A stretch of 64,000 nt of DNA from UBA1723 sp045641625 (GCA_045641625.1 JAZUHH010000095.1:6990-70989), one strand, 5' to 3'. Positions 1-9,031 are shown, numbered from the stretch's first letter. Made by a program: numbers and translations. The notes: generated from the sequence alone by a model not told the origin.

Positions 1-792
1 AACAACGAAAGCAACAGCTTCTCAGAAGAGAACGCAGCTATAGAAGCCATCGGAAACCCTAAGGCTGAGGAGTTCGCCCGCACTTTTGCAAAACTTCTTC
101 AGGAAGGTGCATTGAAGCCTGACATCGACACTTTGTTCATGGGAATGAAGGAGGCTGAGGCTGTAAAGCTTTTCGCAAACACATACCTTGCCCTTAGAGT
201 AAGTTACTTCAACGAGCTTGACACATACGCAGAGGTCAAGGGACTTGACTCTCAGGCAATCATCGAGGGAGTAGGTCTTGATCCAAGAATCGGCACTCAC
301 TACAACAACCCGTCGTTTGGTTATGGTGGCTACTGCCTTCCTAAGGACACAAAGCAGCTGCTAGCAAACTACGAAAGCGTTCCTCAGAACATGATGACTG
401 CAATCGTGGAAAGCAACCGCACTCGCAAGGACTTCATTGCAGACAGAGTGCTTGAAATCGCAGGAGCCTACCAAAGCAACAGTTCGTTCGACGCTTCAAA
501 GGAAAAGGAGGTTGTGATCGGAGTCTATAGACTTACAATGAAGAGCAACTCTGACAACTTCCGACAGTCATCAATCCAGGGAGTGATGAAGAGGATAAAG
601 GCCAAAGGTGCGACTGTCATCATCTACGAGCCTACTCTAGAGAACGGAAGCACATTCTTCGGTTCCAAGGTTGTCAACAACATCGAGGAATTCAAGGCTC
701 TAAGCCAGGCTGTCGTTGCCAACAGATATGATTCTTGCTTGGATGACATCAAGGACAAAGTTTACACAAGAGACATTTTCAAAAGAGACTAA
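1..792 (+). CDS. ugd: UDP-glucose 6-dehydrogenase, C-terminal part (5' end outside window)
   Basis: The reading frame is open from base 1, so the start and roughly the first 40% of the protein lie upstream; 263 residues are present. It oxidises UDP-glucose to UDP-glucuronate with two NAD+, in the cytoplasm. The family signature GYGGYCLPKDT is visible; its catalytic cysteine codon is at 334-336. The central dimerisation helix (EAVKLFANTYLALRVSYFN) precedes it and a Rossmann-like UDP-binding domain follows. The next gene is a UDP-glucuronate 4-epimerase, which would use the product, so a glycan precursor role is well supported. A related UDP-ManNAc dehydrogenase is possible but less likely given that neighbour. 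Confidence 0.9.
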   Translation, partial: NNESNSFSEENAAIEAIGNPKAEEFARTFAKLLQEGALKPDIDTLFMGMKEAEAVKLFANTYLALRVSYFNELDTYAEVKGLDSQAIIEGVGLDPRIGTHYNNPSFGYGGYCLPKDTKQLLANYESVPQNMMTAIVESNRTRKDFIADRVLEIAGAYQSNSSFDASKEKEVVIGVYRLTMKSNSDNFRQSSIQGVMKRIKAKGATVIIYEPTLENGSTFFGSKVVNNIEEFKALSQAVVANRYDSCLDDIKDKVYTRDIFKRD

Positions 793-884
793 TATCATAA
801 CTTTAAAAGATTCAAAGACGACATTCCACTCAGAACATTAAGTTTCAATGGATCACGCCGAGTTTCTTATTCAAAAATAAGTAG

Positions 885-1931
885 ATGAAAAACGTTATAG
901 TTACAGGAGCTGCAGGATTTATAGGGTCGAACCTTGTGAGAAGACTGCTTGCAGACCATAAAGACATAACTGTGATAGGCATTGACTCCGTAAACAACTA
1001 CTACGATGTTAGGATAAAGGAATGGAGACTTGAATCTCTGGCAAAGGACTCTCGTTTCGTTTTCATCAAAGGCAGTATTGCTGACAAGTCTTTGATAGAA
1101 AGCACTTTCGAGAAATACAAACCGGAAATTGTAGTTAACCTGGCGGCCCAGGCTGGCGTAAGATACAGCATCACGAATCCAGACGCCTACATAGAGGCTA
1201 ACATCATTGGTTTCTACAATATACTTGAAGCCTGCCGCCACTCCTATGACAACGGGCAAAGCGGAGTCCAGCACTTGGTTTACGCAAGCAGTTCGAGTGT
1301 TTACGGTGACAACAAGAAGATCCCTTACTCGACAGACGACAAGGTTGACAATCCGGTTAGCCTCTATGCCGCTACAAAGAGGAGCAATGAGCTTATGGCA
1401 CATTCCTACTCGAAACTGTACAACATACCATCGACAGGACTAAGATTCTTTACGGTTTACGGACCCGCAGGTCGTCCGGACATGGCATACTTCGGTTTTA
1501 CCAACAAGCTGCTGAAAGGTGAAACAATAAAGATTTTCAACTACGGCAACTGCAAAAGAGACTTTACATACATAGACGACATTGTCGAAGGAATTTCGAG
1601 AGTGATGAATAAAGCTCCCGAAAGAAAGACAGGAGAAGACGGACTTCCTGTTCCTCCGTACAAAATATATAACATTGGCAACAACCAGCCTGAAAATCTG
1701 TTGGACTTTGTTCAGATTCTTCAGGAAGAGCTGGTTAGAGCAAAAGTTTTACCAAAAGACTACGATTTCGAAAGTCACAAGGAGCTGGTTCCGATGCAAG
1801 CCGGAGACGTTCCTGTCACTTACGCGGACACAACCCCTCTGGAGCGCGATTTCGGCTTCAAGCCATGCACACCACTAAGGGAAGGACTAAGACAATTCGC
1901 AGAATGGTATAAAGACTTCTACAATATCTAA
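885..1931 (+). CDS. UDP-glucuronate 4-epimerase (NAD-dependent SDR)
   Basis: This 348-residue extended short-chain dehydrogenase begins with the NAD-binding motif TGAAGFIG (residues 7-14). It has the serine-rich active-site strand SSSSVYG (135-141) and the catalytic Tyr161-x3-Lys165 pair (YAATK). The segment VNNYYDVRIKEWRL after the second strand and RFFTVYGPAGRPDMA in the substrate region are typical of enzymes converting UDP-GlcA to UDP-GalA (LpsL/CapI type). It lies 92 bp after ugd and 58 bp before the next gene on the same strand, consistent with one operon. Assignment to the nucleotide-sugar epimerase family is secure; exact substrate specificity is inferred from the neighbour and these motifs. 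Confidence 0.9.
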   Translation: MKNVIVTGAAGFIGSNLVRRLLADHKDITVIGIDSVNNYYDVRIKEWRLESLAKDSRFVFIKGSIADKSLIESTFEKYKPEIVVNLAAQAGVRYSITNPDAYIEANIIGFYNILEACRHSYDNGQSGVQHLVYASSSSVYGDNKKIPYSTDDKVDNPVSLYAATKRSNELMAHSYSKLYNIPSTGLRFFTVYGPAGRPDMAYFGFTNKLLKGETIKIFNYGNCKRDFTYIDDIVEGISRVMNKAPERKTGEDGLPVPPYKIYNIGNNQPENLLDFVQILQEELVRAKVLPKDYDFESHKELVPMQAGDVPVTYADTTPLERDFGFKPCTPLREGLRQFAEWYKDFYNI

Positions 1932-1989
1932 GACAAAAAATAAACAGATAATATTAAGACATTACTTCTTTGAACTAATCTATACAACG

Positions 1990-3900
1990 ATGCGTAAATT
2001 AATAAATAGGCTAACACACTGGTATTTTAGCAAGAACAGCTTACCTTACTGGGGTATTTTGATTATCGACTTCGTTCTTGTAGTTTTAGCGGGAATCGCT
2101 GCTTGCGCACTAAACGGCGGCACAACGAACATGATTAACGAGTTCGACAGAATCCTAGTCACTTGGTGCTGTTATCTAGCATTCTATCTTGTAGGATTCC
2201 GCTTGATGCACACTTACAGCGGAGTGATGCGTTACAGCAGTTTCTTTGACTTGACTAGAATCATCATAGCAAACATTATAGGAATCTCACTTATCTTTAT
2301 CGCCAGACACGTAACGATAATCGACAACTATCTTTACCCTTTGGCTTGGGAGACTCTGATCATCTCGTTCATCATCGCCACATCTTTCATGTGGGGACTT
2401 CGAATCCTTGTAAAGTATATCTATGACATCTGCTACATAAGTTCAAACGCACAGCGCGTTTTTATCTACGGAACTAAGGAGGGAGGTATTTCCCTTGCAA
2501 AGAGCATACACTCGCAGGAGTCAAAGCACATTGTCGCAGGTTTCGTTTCTGATGATGAGAAGGACTGGACACATATCCTTATGGGTGCCAAGATATATCC
2601 TAACGACGACAAGCTTGTAGCAAGAATGCGCCTTAAGAATGCAAATGTCCTTATGATTTCCCCTCTTAAGACAGAGGCTTTCCGTAACAACCAGGAGATG
2701 ATCGACCTTCTAACAAGCGGAGGAATCAAGGTCATGGTTTACTCTCAGCAGGAGTGGGACGGAAAGACTGAGTTGAAGCACACTCAGTTGAAGGAGGTTG
2801 ACATCGAGGACTTGCTTCCTAGAAACCAGATTGACGTTGACCTTAACGCAATATCTGCAGTTCTTAACAAGAAGTGCATCATGATTACCGGAGCTGCAGG
2901 CTCTATCGGTTCCGAGATTGTACGACAGGTTGCAAGCTTTGGCCCTAGCCAGTTGGTGCTTGTTGACCAGGCTGAGACTCCTCTGCACGACATCAGACTT
3001 ATGATGGCAAGGAAGTTCCCAGAGATCCCTTGTCTGACATTGACAGCAAGCATCGGACACAAGCTTCACATGGAGGCAGTGTTCAAACAGTACAAGCCTG
3101 AGTACGTATTCCATGCTGCTGCATACAAGCACGTTCCTATGATGGAGGACAATCCTGGAGAGGCTGTAATAAACAACATCGACGGAACTCGCATCATCGC
3201 AGACCTTGCCGTAAAGTACGGAGCCAAGAAGTTCGTAATGGTCAGCACAGACAAGGCTGTCAACCCTACTAACGTAATGGGATGCAGCAAGCGAATCTGC
3301 GAGATGTACTGCCAGTCTCTTGACAAGGCTATCAAGGACAAGAAGGTGGAAGGCCACACAGAGTTCGTGACAACTCGATTCGGTAACGTACTTGGAAGCA
3401 ACGGTTCTGTAATTCCTTTGTTCAAGGAGCAGATCAAGGCGGGCGGTCCGCTTACTGTGACTCATCCGGACATAATCAGATACTTCATGCTTATTCCGGA
3501 AGCATGCAAGCTAGTTCTTCAGGCAGGAACTATGGGTAACGGTGGCGAGGTGTTCGTGTTCGACATGGGCAAGCCGGTCAAGATCGCAGACCTTGCAAAG
3601 AGAATGATTCTTCTTTCCGGAGCTCAAGATGTAGAGATCAAATACACAGGCTTGAGAGACGGAGAAAAGCTTTACGAGGAGCTTCTTAACAAAGAGGAGA
3701 ACACAAAGCCTTCGAAGCATCCGAAGATCAAGCTTGCAGATGTACGCGAACTAGGATACGATGACGTTTGCAACCAGATCAACGCCTTGATCGAAACGAC
3801 AAAGGCAGGATATGACGATATGGCAATCGTAAAGGGAATGAAGGAGCTTGTTCCAGAGTTCAAGAGCAAGCACTCAAAGTACGAGGTTTTGGACAAATAA
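1990..3900 (+). CDS. Membrane-bound UDP-N-acetylhexosamine 4,6-dehydratase (CapD/PglF family)
   Basis: This 636-residue protein has about four or five hydrophobic helices in its first 150 residues, then a CoA-binding-like Rossmann region (RVFIYGTKEGG near 167), then the catalytic SDR domain with GAAGSIGSE from about residue 301. The motif STDKAVNPTNVMGCSKR near 419-435 is diagnostic of the CapD/PglF/WbpM class, in which the usual SDR tyrosine is replaced by Met. These enzymes convert UDP-GlcNAc to UDP-4-keto-6-deoxy-GlcNAc at the cytoplasmic membrane face. A PglC-like transferase and a PglE-like aminotransferase follow, so it likely makes an amino-deoxy sugar for the first residue of a lipid-linked glycan. 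Confidence 0.9.
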   Translation: MRKLINRLTHWYFSKNSLPYWGILIIDFVLVVLAGIAACALNGGTTNMINEFDRILVTWCCYLAFYLVGFRLMHTYSGVMRYSSFFDLTRIIIANIIGISLIFIARHVTIIDNYLYPLAWETLIISFIIATSFMWGLRILVKYIYDICYISSNAQRVFIYGTKEGGISLAKSIHSQESKHIVAGFVSDDEKDWTHILMGAKIYPNDDKLVARMRLKNANVLMISPLKTEAFRNNQEMIDLLTSGGIKVMVYSQQEWDGKTELKHTQLKEVDIEDLLPRNQIDVDLNAISAVLNKKCIMITGAAGSIGSEIVRQVASFGPSQLVLVDQAETPLHDIRLMMARKFPEIPCLTLTASIGHKLHMEAVFKQYKPEYVFHAAAYKHVPMMEDNPGEAVINNIDGTRIIADLAVKYGAKKFVMVSTDKAVNPTNVMGCSKRICEMYCQSLDKAIKDKKVEGHTEFVTTRFGNVLGSNGSVIPLFKEQIKAGGPLTVTHPDIIRYFMLIPEACKLVLQAGTMGNGGEVFVFDMGKPVKIADLAKRMILLSGAQDVEIKYTGLRDGEKLYEELLNKEENTKPSKHPKIKLADVRELGYDDVCNQINALIETTKAGYDDMAIVKGMKELVPEFKSKHSKYEVLDK

Positions 3901-4246
3901 TTTCCTTCTCGATCAAACCCCAACAGAGGCAGAATCGACAAACTGCAATTCGGCACACATGCCTTTGCCGTTTGGCTTGAAATCTAACTTGAGTAGTTGG
4001 GTATAGGTTGGGCAGACAAAAACATATCGGATCTCTTTCCAGACTAATAAAAACGTCAAACTTGCAACTAGTTTAACATTTCATAAGTTAAAGGGAAAAA
4101 TGAGCCGAGATGTCTTTTCTTCTCCCAATATTACCATAGGAAACTTGCCAAAAGACATTTTCATCCGAATTCAACTGTCAATTCCATAGCAAATAATTTT
4201 GGCAAGGGAATTCAAAAAACAAATAAATAACGCAGAGGACACAGAC
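3901..4246. other. Intergenic region inside the polysaccharide locus
   Basis: This 346-bp stretch separates the dehydratase from the sugar transferase. I see no ORF with coding character, no convincing TAnnTTTG promoter box and no strong terminator hairpin. A TTG at 4199 in frame with the transferase would extend that protein by 16 residues of non-membrane sequence, which looks less likely than the ATG at 4247. The length is unusual within an otherwise compact operon and could hide an internal promoter or a lost gene. Confidence 0.4.
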
Positions 4247-4900
4247 ATGTTTCTAAAATTCATATTCGACAGACTTGTATCACTGATCGGCCTTCTATTT
4301 CTTTGGCCGTTTCTGATCATCGTGGCTATCCTTGTCAAGATCAAGATGCCCGGGGGGGCTGCGATATTCAAACAGAAGCGTGTCGGCAAAGACGGAAAAC
4401 TGTTCACCTGCCACAAGTTCAGGACAATGACCGTGAACCATAACGGAAGCACAGTCAGCGTTGCAGGAGACAGCCGAATAACCCCATTCGGCGCTACCCT
4501 GCGCCACTACAAGATTGACGAACTTCCCGGACTTTGGGACGTGCTTGTCGGAAACATGAGCTTCGTAGGTCCCCGACCAGACGTTCCAGGCTACGCAGAC
4601 AAACTGCAGGGGGACGACAGAATAGTCTTGAAGCTTAGACCTGGAATAACAGGTCCTGCCACTCTAAAGTACAGACTCGAGGATGAAATGATCTCGGATT
4701 ACGTGGCAAAGAAACAGGCTGAAGGAGACAACCGTCCGATGCAGGAAATCGCAATCGAGTACAATGACACGGTAATCTATCCGGACAAGTTGCGCATCAA
4801 CAAGTATTACTACGAGCACTACTCGTTCTTAAAGGACATACAGATGATTATCTGCACGGTACTTGGCAAAAAGATGGAGTACAACAACGAGACAATATAA
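4247..4900 (+). CDS. Undecaprenyl-phosphate sugar phosphotransferase (PglC-like monotopic PGT)
   Basis: This 217-residue protein has the minimal monotopic phosphoglycosyl transferase layout: an N-terminal re-entrant hydrophobic helix (FDRLVSLIGLLFLWPFLII), then KRVGKDGKLFTCHKFRTM, then the region DELPGLWDVLVGNMSFVGPRP, which carries the catalytic Asp-Glu dyad and the conserved PRP. The family transfers a sugar 1-phosphate from a UDP-sugar to undecaprenyl phosphate, starting synthesis of a lipid-linked glycan. I chose the ATG at 4247 because translation then starts just before the membrane helix, as in PglC; TTG 4199 is the alternative. The dehydratase before and aminotransferase after suggest a 4-amino-6-deoxy sugar donor. 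Substrate is inferred. Confidence 0.88.
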   Translation: MFLKFIFDRLVSLIGLLFLWPFLIIVAILVKIKMPGGAAIFKQKRVGKDGKLFTCHKFRTMTVNHNGSTVSVAGDSRITPFGATLRHYKIDELPGLWDVLVGNMSFVGPRPDVPGYADKLQGDDRIVLKLRPGITGPATLKYRLEDEMISDYVAKKQAEGDNRPMQEIAIEYNDTVIYPDKLRINKYYYEHYSFLKDIQMIICTVLGKKMEYNNETI

Positions 4901-4951
4901 CAAAAGACAATAATAGGAGTTAAACTCTAAACAATTCAAAAGATATTCATT

Positions 4952-6217
4952 ATGAGTTACGTTCCAGAAAAGACAATATACTTGTGTCTTGCTCACATGA
5001 GTGAGGCAGGCATCGAGCAGAAATATGTAAAAGAGGCTTTCGATACAAACTGGGTAGTTCCACTAGGACCAAACGTAAACGGATTCGAAGAGGACTTGAA
5101 GCAGTTTGTCGGTGGAGAAAAGGAGATCGTTGCTCTTTCAGCAGGAACAGCGGCTGTTCACCTTGCATTGATTGGATGCGGAGTGCAGCCAGGCGACGAG
5201 GTGATTGTGCAAAGCTTCACTTTCTGCGCATCTTCACACCCTATCACATACCTTGGTGCAAAGCCGGTATTTGTAGGTTCTGAGAAGGAGACATGGAATA
5301 TGGATCCGGCTTTGCTTGAACAGGCCATCAAGGACCGAATTGCAAAGACAGGAAAAAAGCCTAAGGCCATCATCCCGGTCGCTCTATACGGAATGCCTTA
5401 TGACTGTGACAAGATCATGGAGATCGCAAACAGATATGAGATTCCTGTCGTAGAAGATGCAGCTGAGGGATTCGGCTCAAAATTCAACGGAAAGGTGCTT
5501 GGAACATTCGGAAAGTTCGGTGTCCTTTCATTCAACGGAAACAAGATGATCACAACTTCAGGTGGAGGTGCCTTGATTTGTGAGAACGCAGAAGACAAGA
5601 ACACAATCATGTGGTACGCCACTCAGGCTCGCGACGCATATCCTTACTACCAGCACACTGCAATCGGATACAACTACCGCATGAGTAACGTTTGCGCAGG
5701 TATCGGACGTGGACAAATGACAGTAGCAGACGACCATATCGCCCATCACAAGCACGTTCAGGCCCTTTACGAGGAGTTGCTTGCTGATGTCAAGGGTGTA
5801 CACATCCACAAACAGCCGAACGATTCACGCTATGACGCGAACTTCTGGTTGTGTACAGCGACAATAGACGCAGATGTCAAGGTACAGGGACAGGAGAACG
5901 CCTATAAGGAGACAATCAAAACTGCGGTAGGCGGTGCTGCCGGAGTTATCAAAGCAGTTGATTCAGCAGTTACTGACTGCCAGCCAAACGACAATGTAGA
6001 GGCACTTCGCATATTCATGCTAAGCAAGAAGATCGAGGCAAGACCTGTTTGGAAGCCTATGCACAAGCAGCCTATCTATCATGGAGCTCCTTTCTACACA
6101 AACGGAGTCGAGGAAGATATCTTCAAGGTTGGCTTCTGCTTGCCAGCTGGCCCATACGTCACAGACAATGACGTGAAGTACATCGTCGAGATGATAAAAG
6201 AGGCAATCGTGAAATAA
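4952..6217 (+). CDS. DegT/DnrJ/EryC1/StrS aminotransferase (PglE-like)
   Basis: This 421-residue, PLP-dependent sugar aminotransferase carries LSAGTAAVHLAL (phosphate binding), VEDAAEGFGS (PLP-ring Asp) and FNGNKMITTSGGG with the Schiff-base lysine at residue 198. The C-terminal EARPVWKPMHKQP matches PglE-type enzymes that aminate UDP-4-keto-6-deoxy-GlcNAc. An insert of roughly 35 residues rich in Ala, Gly and Val (about 309-345) precedes that segment and is not present in classical PglE. It follows the PglC-like gene by 51 bp and is the last gene before a bidirectional hairpin. With the upstream dehydratase it would complete two of the three steps of bacillosamine-type sugar synthesis; no PglD acetyltransferase is visible. 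Confidence 0.88.
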   Translation: MSYVPEKTIYLCLAHMSEAGIEQKYVKEAFDTNWVVPLGPNVNGFEEDLKQFVGGEKEIVALSAGTAAVHLALIGCGVQPGDEVIVQSFTFCASSHPITYLGAKPVFVGSEKETWNMDPALLEQAIKDRIAKTGKKPKAIIPVALYGMPYDCDKIMEIANRYEIPVVEDAAEGFGSKFNGKVLGTFGKFGVLSFNGNKMITTSGGGALICENAEDKNTIMWYATQARDAYPYYQHTAIGYNYRMSNVCAGIGRGQMTVADDHIAHHKHVQALYEELLADVKGVHIHKQPNDSRYDANFWLCTATIDADVKVQGQENAYKETIKTAVGGAAGVIKAVDSAVTDCQPNDNVEALRIFMLSKKIEARPVWKPMHKQPIYHGAPFYTNGVEEDIFKVGFCLPAGPYVTDNDVKYIVEMIKEAIVK

Positions 6218-6240
6218 AAAAGTTTAGATATTAAGTTTGA

Positions 6241-6276
6241 GAAAGGACGGGATTCTTAACGAACCTCGTCCTTTCT
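6241..6276. terminator. Bidirectional hairpin terminator
   Basis: A stem of about 14 bp with one mismatch (arm AAAGGACGGGATTC, loop TTAAC, arm GAACCTCGTCCTTT) lies between the convergent aminotransferase and acetyltransferase genes. It is followed by TCTGTTTTCTC on the + strand. The arm overlaps the last codons of the acetyltransferase gene. Confidence 0.75.
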
Positions 6277-6816
6277 GTTTTCTCTGTCCAGCCTCAACAT
6301 TACATAATTCCCTACCTCTTTCTCCCGCACAAAGCCAGCCTTTTCAAGCACTCTGTGCGACGGCAAGTTTGTCAAGAGGGTTCTGGCATAAAGGGAATCA
6401 AGAGCAGTATTGTCAAAAAACCACATTGAAAAGCCTTTGACAACATCTGTCATCAAGCCTCTTCCCCACAGGTTGCAATCAAGCCAGTAGCTTATCTCCC
6501 ACTTACCTTTTTCTTCCTCCAGAACAACCAACTCGCCGATAATTGCGTTGCCTTCATTCAACCTAATAGCAAAATGTCCGCCTCTCTTTACCAAAGATTT
6601 CAAAGCCGCTCTAAGTTTGAACCTATATGTTCTTACCTCGTCATAGAAACCGAAGAATTGGGGATTGGAGACCATCGAAACAATGGAGTCAACATGGCCT
6701 TCATTCAACGGCTCTAAAGTGAATAAAGAATTCTTCACCGTCGGCGCCAGATTATATTTCCAGCGGCAACGGTGAAGAATAAAGGGATATCTTTGCTGAT
6801 AATAATCAGTCATCAT
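6256..6816 (-). CDS. GNAT family N-acetyltransferase (RimJ/RimL-like)
   Basis: This 186-residue protein has the layout of the RimJ/RimL/SpeG branch of GNAT acetyltransferases: an N-terminal strand (FTLEPLNEGHVDSIVSMVSN), the middle segment WEISYWLDCNLWGRGLMTDVV with the acetyl-CoA pyrophosphate loop (here WGRGLM), and LYARTLLTNLPSHRVLEKAGF near the C-terminus. It would transfer an acetyl group from acetyl-CoA to an amine, often a protein N-terminus; the target cannot be read from sequence. Its start overlaps the stop of the M6 protease gene (ATGA), implying translational coupling. It is not a hexapeptide-repeat enzyme, so it is not a convincing substitute for the missing PglD of the neighbouring sugar locus. 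Confidence 0.8.
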   Translation of the reverse strand: MMTDYYQQRYPFILHRCRWKYNLAPTVKNSLFTLEPLNEGHVDSIVSMVSNPQFFGFYDEVRTYRFKLRAALKSLVKRGGHFAIRLNEGNAIIGELVVLEEEKGKWEISYWLDCNLWGRGLMTDVVKGFSMWFFDNTALDSLYARTLLTNLPSHRVLEKAGFVREKEVGNYVMLRLDRENRKDEVR

Positions 6817-8870
6817 TTCTTCACAATCTTTATCACTTCCCCATTAAATGTTAGAAGATAAATTCCAGAGCTCAAATCAGCGCCAAAAGAAGTTGTTCCT
6901 GGCTCTACATTAATCTTCTCGATCACCATACCACTTACGCTTGAAATGACAGCTTCTCCGCTTTCTTTAGAGCATAAATAAAATGCACCATTCGAAGGAT
7001 TTGGGAAGACCTTGACCACGTTAGCCATAGAATTATCCAATGACGACAATTTTTTAGAGACAACAACTAAATTCAAAGAAGCTTTTGCCACATTATTGCT
7101 GTTGTCCTTCACTTCATATTCAACAACACCCTCGAAAGTATCGTCAGGAATTCCGCTCAAGTTTCCCATTTCATCAATCTGTAACCATGAAGGAAGGTCT
7201 GCCAAATTCGTTACGACTACTGAATACTCGCCGTCTCCTCCACTTATGCTAAGGGTAGCGGAATACTCTTCATCAACAAATCCTGTAGGCAGAGAGTCAT
7301 TTCCGAGAACAATGTCACTAAGCAGATATGGGCCACAACGGAAAGTCATCTCACTCAAATTCGGAGAACTGAAATCCCATAGATAGATACCAGAATTCTC
7401 TCCGCTATACCATTTTGCAGAAGGATTTGAATTATCGCTGAACTCAAGAGGCGCACCTTTCTCACCCCAGAAAGGATTGTCGGAATTAGCAGGTCTGCAG
7501 TCAAGCAGTTCGGGATTCTTTACTCCATAGTTGTTCTTCTCGTAAGTATTGTCTCCGTTCGTATTCACGTGCCAGATAAATATTCCCTTTTTAGCAGGAG
7601 TCCACCAATAGCCGGGAATCTCTCTGATTTCCAGATAGTATCTTTCGCTTGCAGATTTACCTTTACCATAATAGACAGCAGTATTACCCACACCATACTT
7701 CAAATGCACCATTCTTCCGTCATTGATGTCATTCAGTACAATCTTGTTGTCCATCCAACCCAGCTCGTCAAGAGAGAAAGGATTTGGGAAAGGCGGGTCT
7801 TTCTCCTGAGACAAAGAAAACGAGTCTCCGATATTGTACTTCTCTGAGTTGTTGTCCGAATGACCGTCATAGCTGTAGAAATCCGGCATGCCGAGAATCA
7901 TGTGCTGGTTCTCGTGAACAAAAGTGCTCATCACCAAATTGTCTCCCAAATCGGAAATCTGGTAATTGTGCCAGGCATTCCTGAAAAAGCGGTTATCCCT
8001 TATCTTCTTGAACTGCATGGCATTCTTGTGAGGCCAAAGTCCTGTCGCCCACTGGTTCTCGCACTTGCCTGCATAGAAGATATTTATCGCCATCAATGCC
8101 CCGTTCTTTACTGACAAGTCACTTATGTCAAAACCGTCCTTCTGCTTTGTGCAGGATAATAGAGCATCCTCCACCACAGGCAAAAACCTGTCGATTGTGT
8201 AGTCTGTTGCATCAGTCGGTGCGTAGTAGGACTTCAAAGCCGGAGCAGTATATACTTGCGCAGGCAAATAATTGATATAGGTCAGCTTGCCATTGGAAAT
8301 CCAACGGAAATGCTCCTTTATTGATCTTGCATTACCGCCAACGCTTCCGTGGTCTGCATTAAGGTATGTGTCAATCTGATCTCTTGTGAAAGAGAATTTC
8401 TTGTCGGGAAAATCTATAAGCAGACAAACTCCATATACCGTGTCGGGAAGAACCGAAGTGCTTCGCAGTTCAGGCTGAGACTCACGGGAATTCATTCCGA
8501 GCCTGCCAGCTGTTTCCCTCTGCTTCCTTCGGATGCTCTCTGCCGATATTCTGACTTTGGGGCGGACAATCATTCTAACTTCCTTCGGAGCTTCTCCGCC
8601 CCTGTATATTATTCCGGAAGAGGCGTACTCCGTGCTGTCTGCACTAACCATAGCATAGCAGATGAAGCCGTTGTCCTCGTCCCTGACCAAAGTGAAGCCG
8701 TCATTGCTTTCCGCATCTATATAAAGCTCATTTCCAAACAGGCGTACCTCGACCTCGGTGCTGTCCGGCTGAGTGAACAGATGCGGCGTATTATGATAAT
8801 TGCGGGCTGGCAAGGGCAGGGCAAAAAAAGTCAAAACAATGCCTGTCAAAAAAGCAAACTTGCGATTCAT
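6813..8870 (-). CDS. Secreted M6-family metalloprotease with Ig-like domain and T9SS type A sorting domain
   Basis: This 685-residue preprotein begins with a signal peptide (cleavage expected after about residue 22). A propeptide-like region leads to the M6 (immune inhibitor A-type) peptidase domain. The zinc motif HENQH is at 319-323 and is followed by G327 and D330, matching HExxHxxGxxD. About residues 515-605 form a putative Ig-like domain (LPSWLQIDEMGNLSGIPDDT). The last 75 residues (VFPNPSNGAFYL through LSSGIYLLTFNG and a basic tail) are a T9SS type A sorting domain, so the enzyme should be exported through the outer membrane. Its substrate is unknown; host or dietary protein is possible. 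Confidence 0.92.
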   Translation of the reverse strand: MNRKFAFLTGIVLTFFALPLPARNYHNTPHLFTQPDSTEVEVRLFGNELYIDAESNDGFTLVRDEDNGFICYAMVSADSTEYASSGIIYRGGEAPKEVRMIVRPKVRISAESIRRKQRETAGRLGMNSRESQPELRSTSVLPDTVYGVCLLIDFPDKKFSFTRDQIDTYLNADHGSVGGNARSIKEHFRWISNGKLTYINYLPAQVYTAPALKSYYAPTDATDYTIDRFLPVVEDALLSCTKQKDGFDISDLSVKNGALMAINIFYAGKCENQWATGLWPHKNAMQFKKIRDNRFFRNAWHNYQISDLGDNLVMSTFVHENQHMILGMPDFYSYDGHSDNNSEKYNIGDSFSLSQEKDPPFPNPFSLDELGWMDNKIVLNDINDGRMVHLKYGVGNTAVYYGKGKSASERYYLEIREIPGYWWTPAKKGIFIWHVNTNGDNTYEKNNYGVKNPELLDCRPANSDNPFWGEKGAPLEFSDNSNPSAKWYSGENSGIYLWDFSSPNLSEMTFRCGPYLLSDIVLGNDSLPTGFVDEEYSATLSISGGDGEYSVVVTNLADLPSWLQIDEMGNLSGIPDDTFEGVVEYEVKDNSNNVAKASLNLVVVSKKLSSLDNSMANVVKVFPNPSNGAFYLCSKESGEAVISSVSGMVIEKINVEPGTTSFGADLSSGIYLLTFNGEVIKIVKK

Positions 8871-8923
8871 ATAGTATCAGAATAATTATAAGGCAGTTTA
8901 TACAATTCCGTAGTTAATTGGGG

Positions 8924-8931
8924 CAAATATA
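8924..8931 (-). promoter_or_regulatory. -7 promoter box for M6 protease operon
   Basis: TATATTTG (minus strand), followed by C, matches the Bacteroidota consensus TAnnTTTG. It places transcription start about 45 nt before the protease ATG. Confidence 0.6.
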
Positions 8932-8972
8932 TTGCATTAAGGCAAAACAAAGAACAAAATTGGCAAATATCA

Positions 8973-9005
8973 ACAAAAAAGAGGTAAAGATTTCTCCTTA
9001 CCTCT
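8973..9005 (-). terminator. Terminator of acyl-CoA ligase gene
   Basis: The stem AGAGGTAA/TTACCTCT (8980-9005) with a 10-nt loop is followed on the minus strand by TTTTTTG. It lies 27 bp beyond the ligase stop codon. Confidence 0.7.
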
Positions 9006-9031
9006 GCTTTGTAACATAATTTATGAATTCT

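Noticed and set aside
2710..3465. Long antisense frame inside the dehydratase gene
   Set aside because: It is a shadow of the strong sense gene, has no family motif and its composition follows the opposite strand's codon bias.
6256..6816. GNAT gene as a substitute for the missing PglD acetyltransferase
   Set aside because: PglD is a hexapeptide-repeat enzyme; this protein is a RimJ/RimL-type GNAT on the opposite strand and linked to the protease gene instead.
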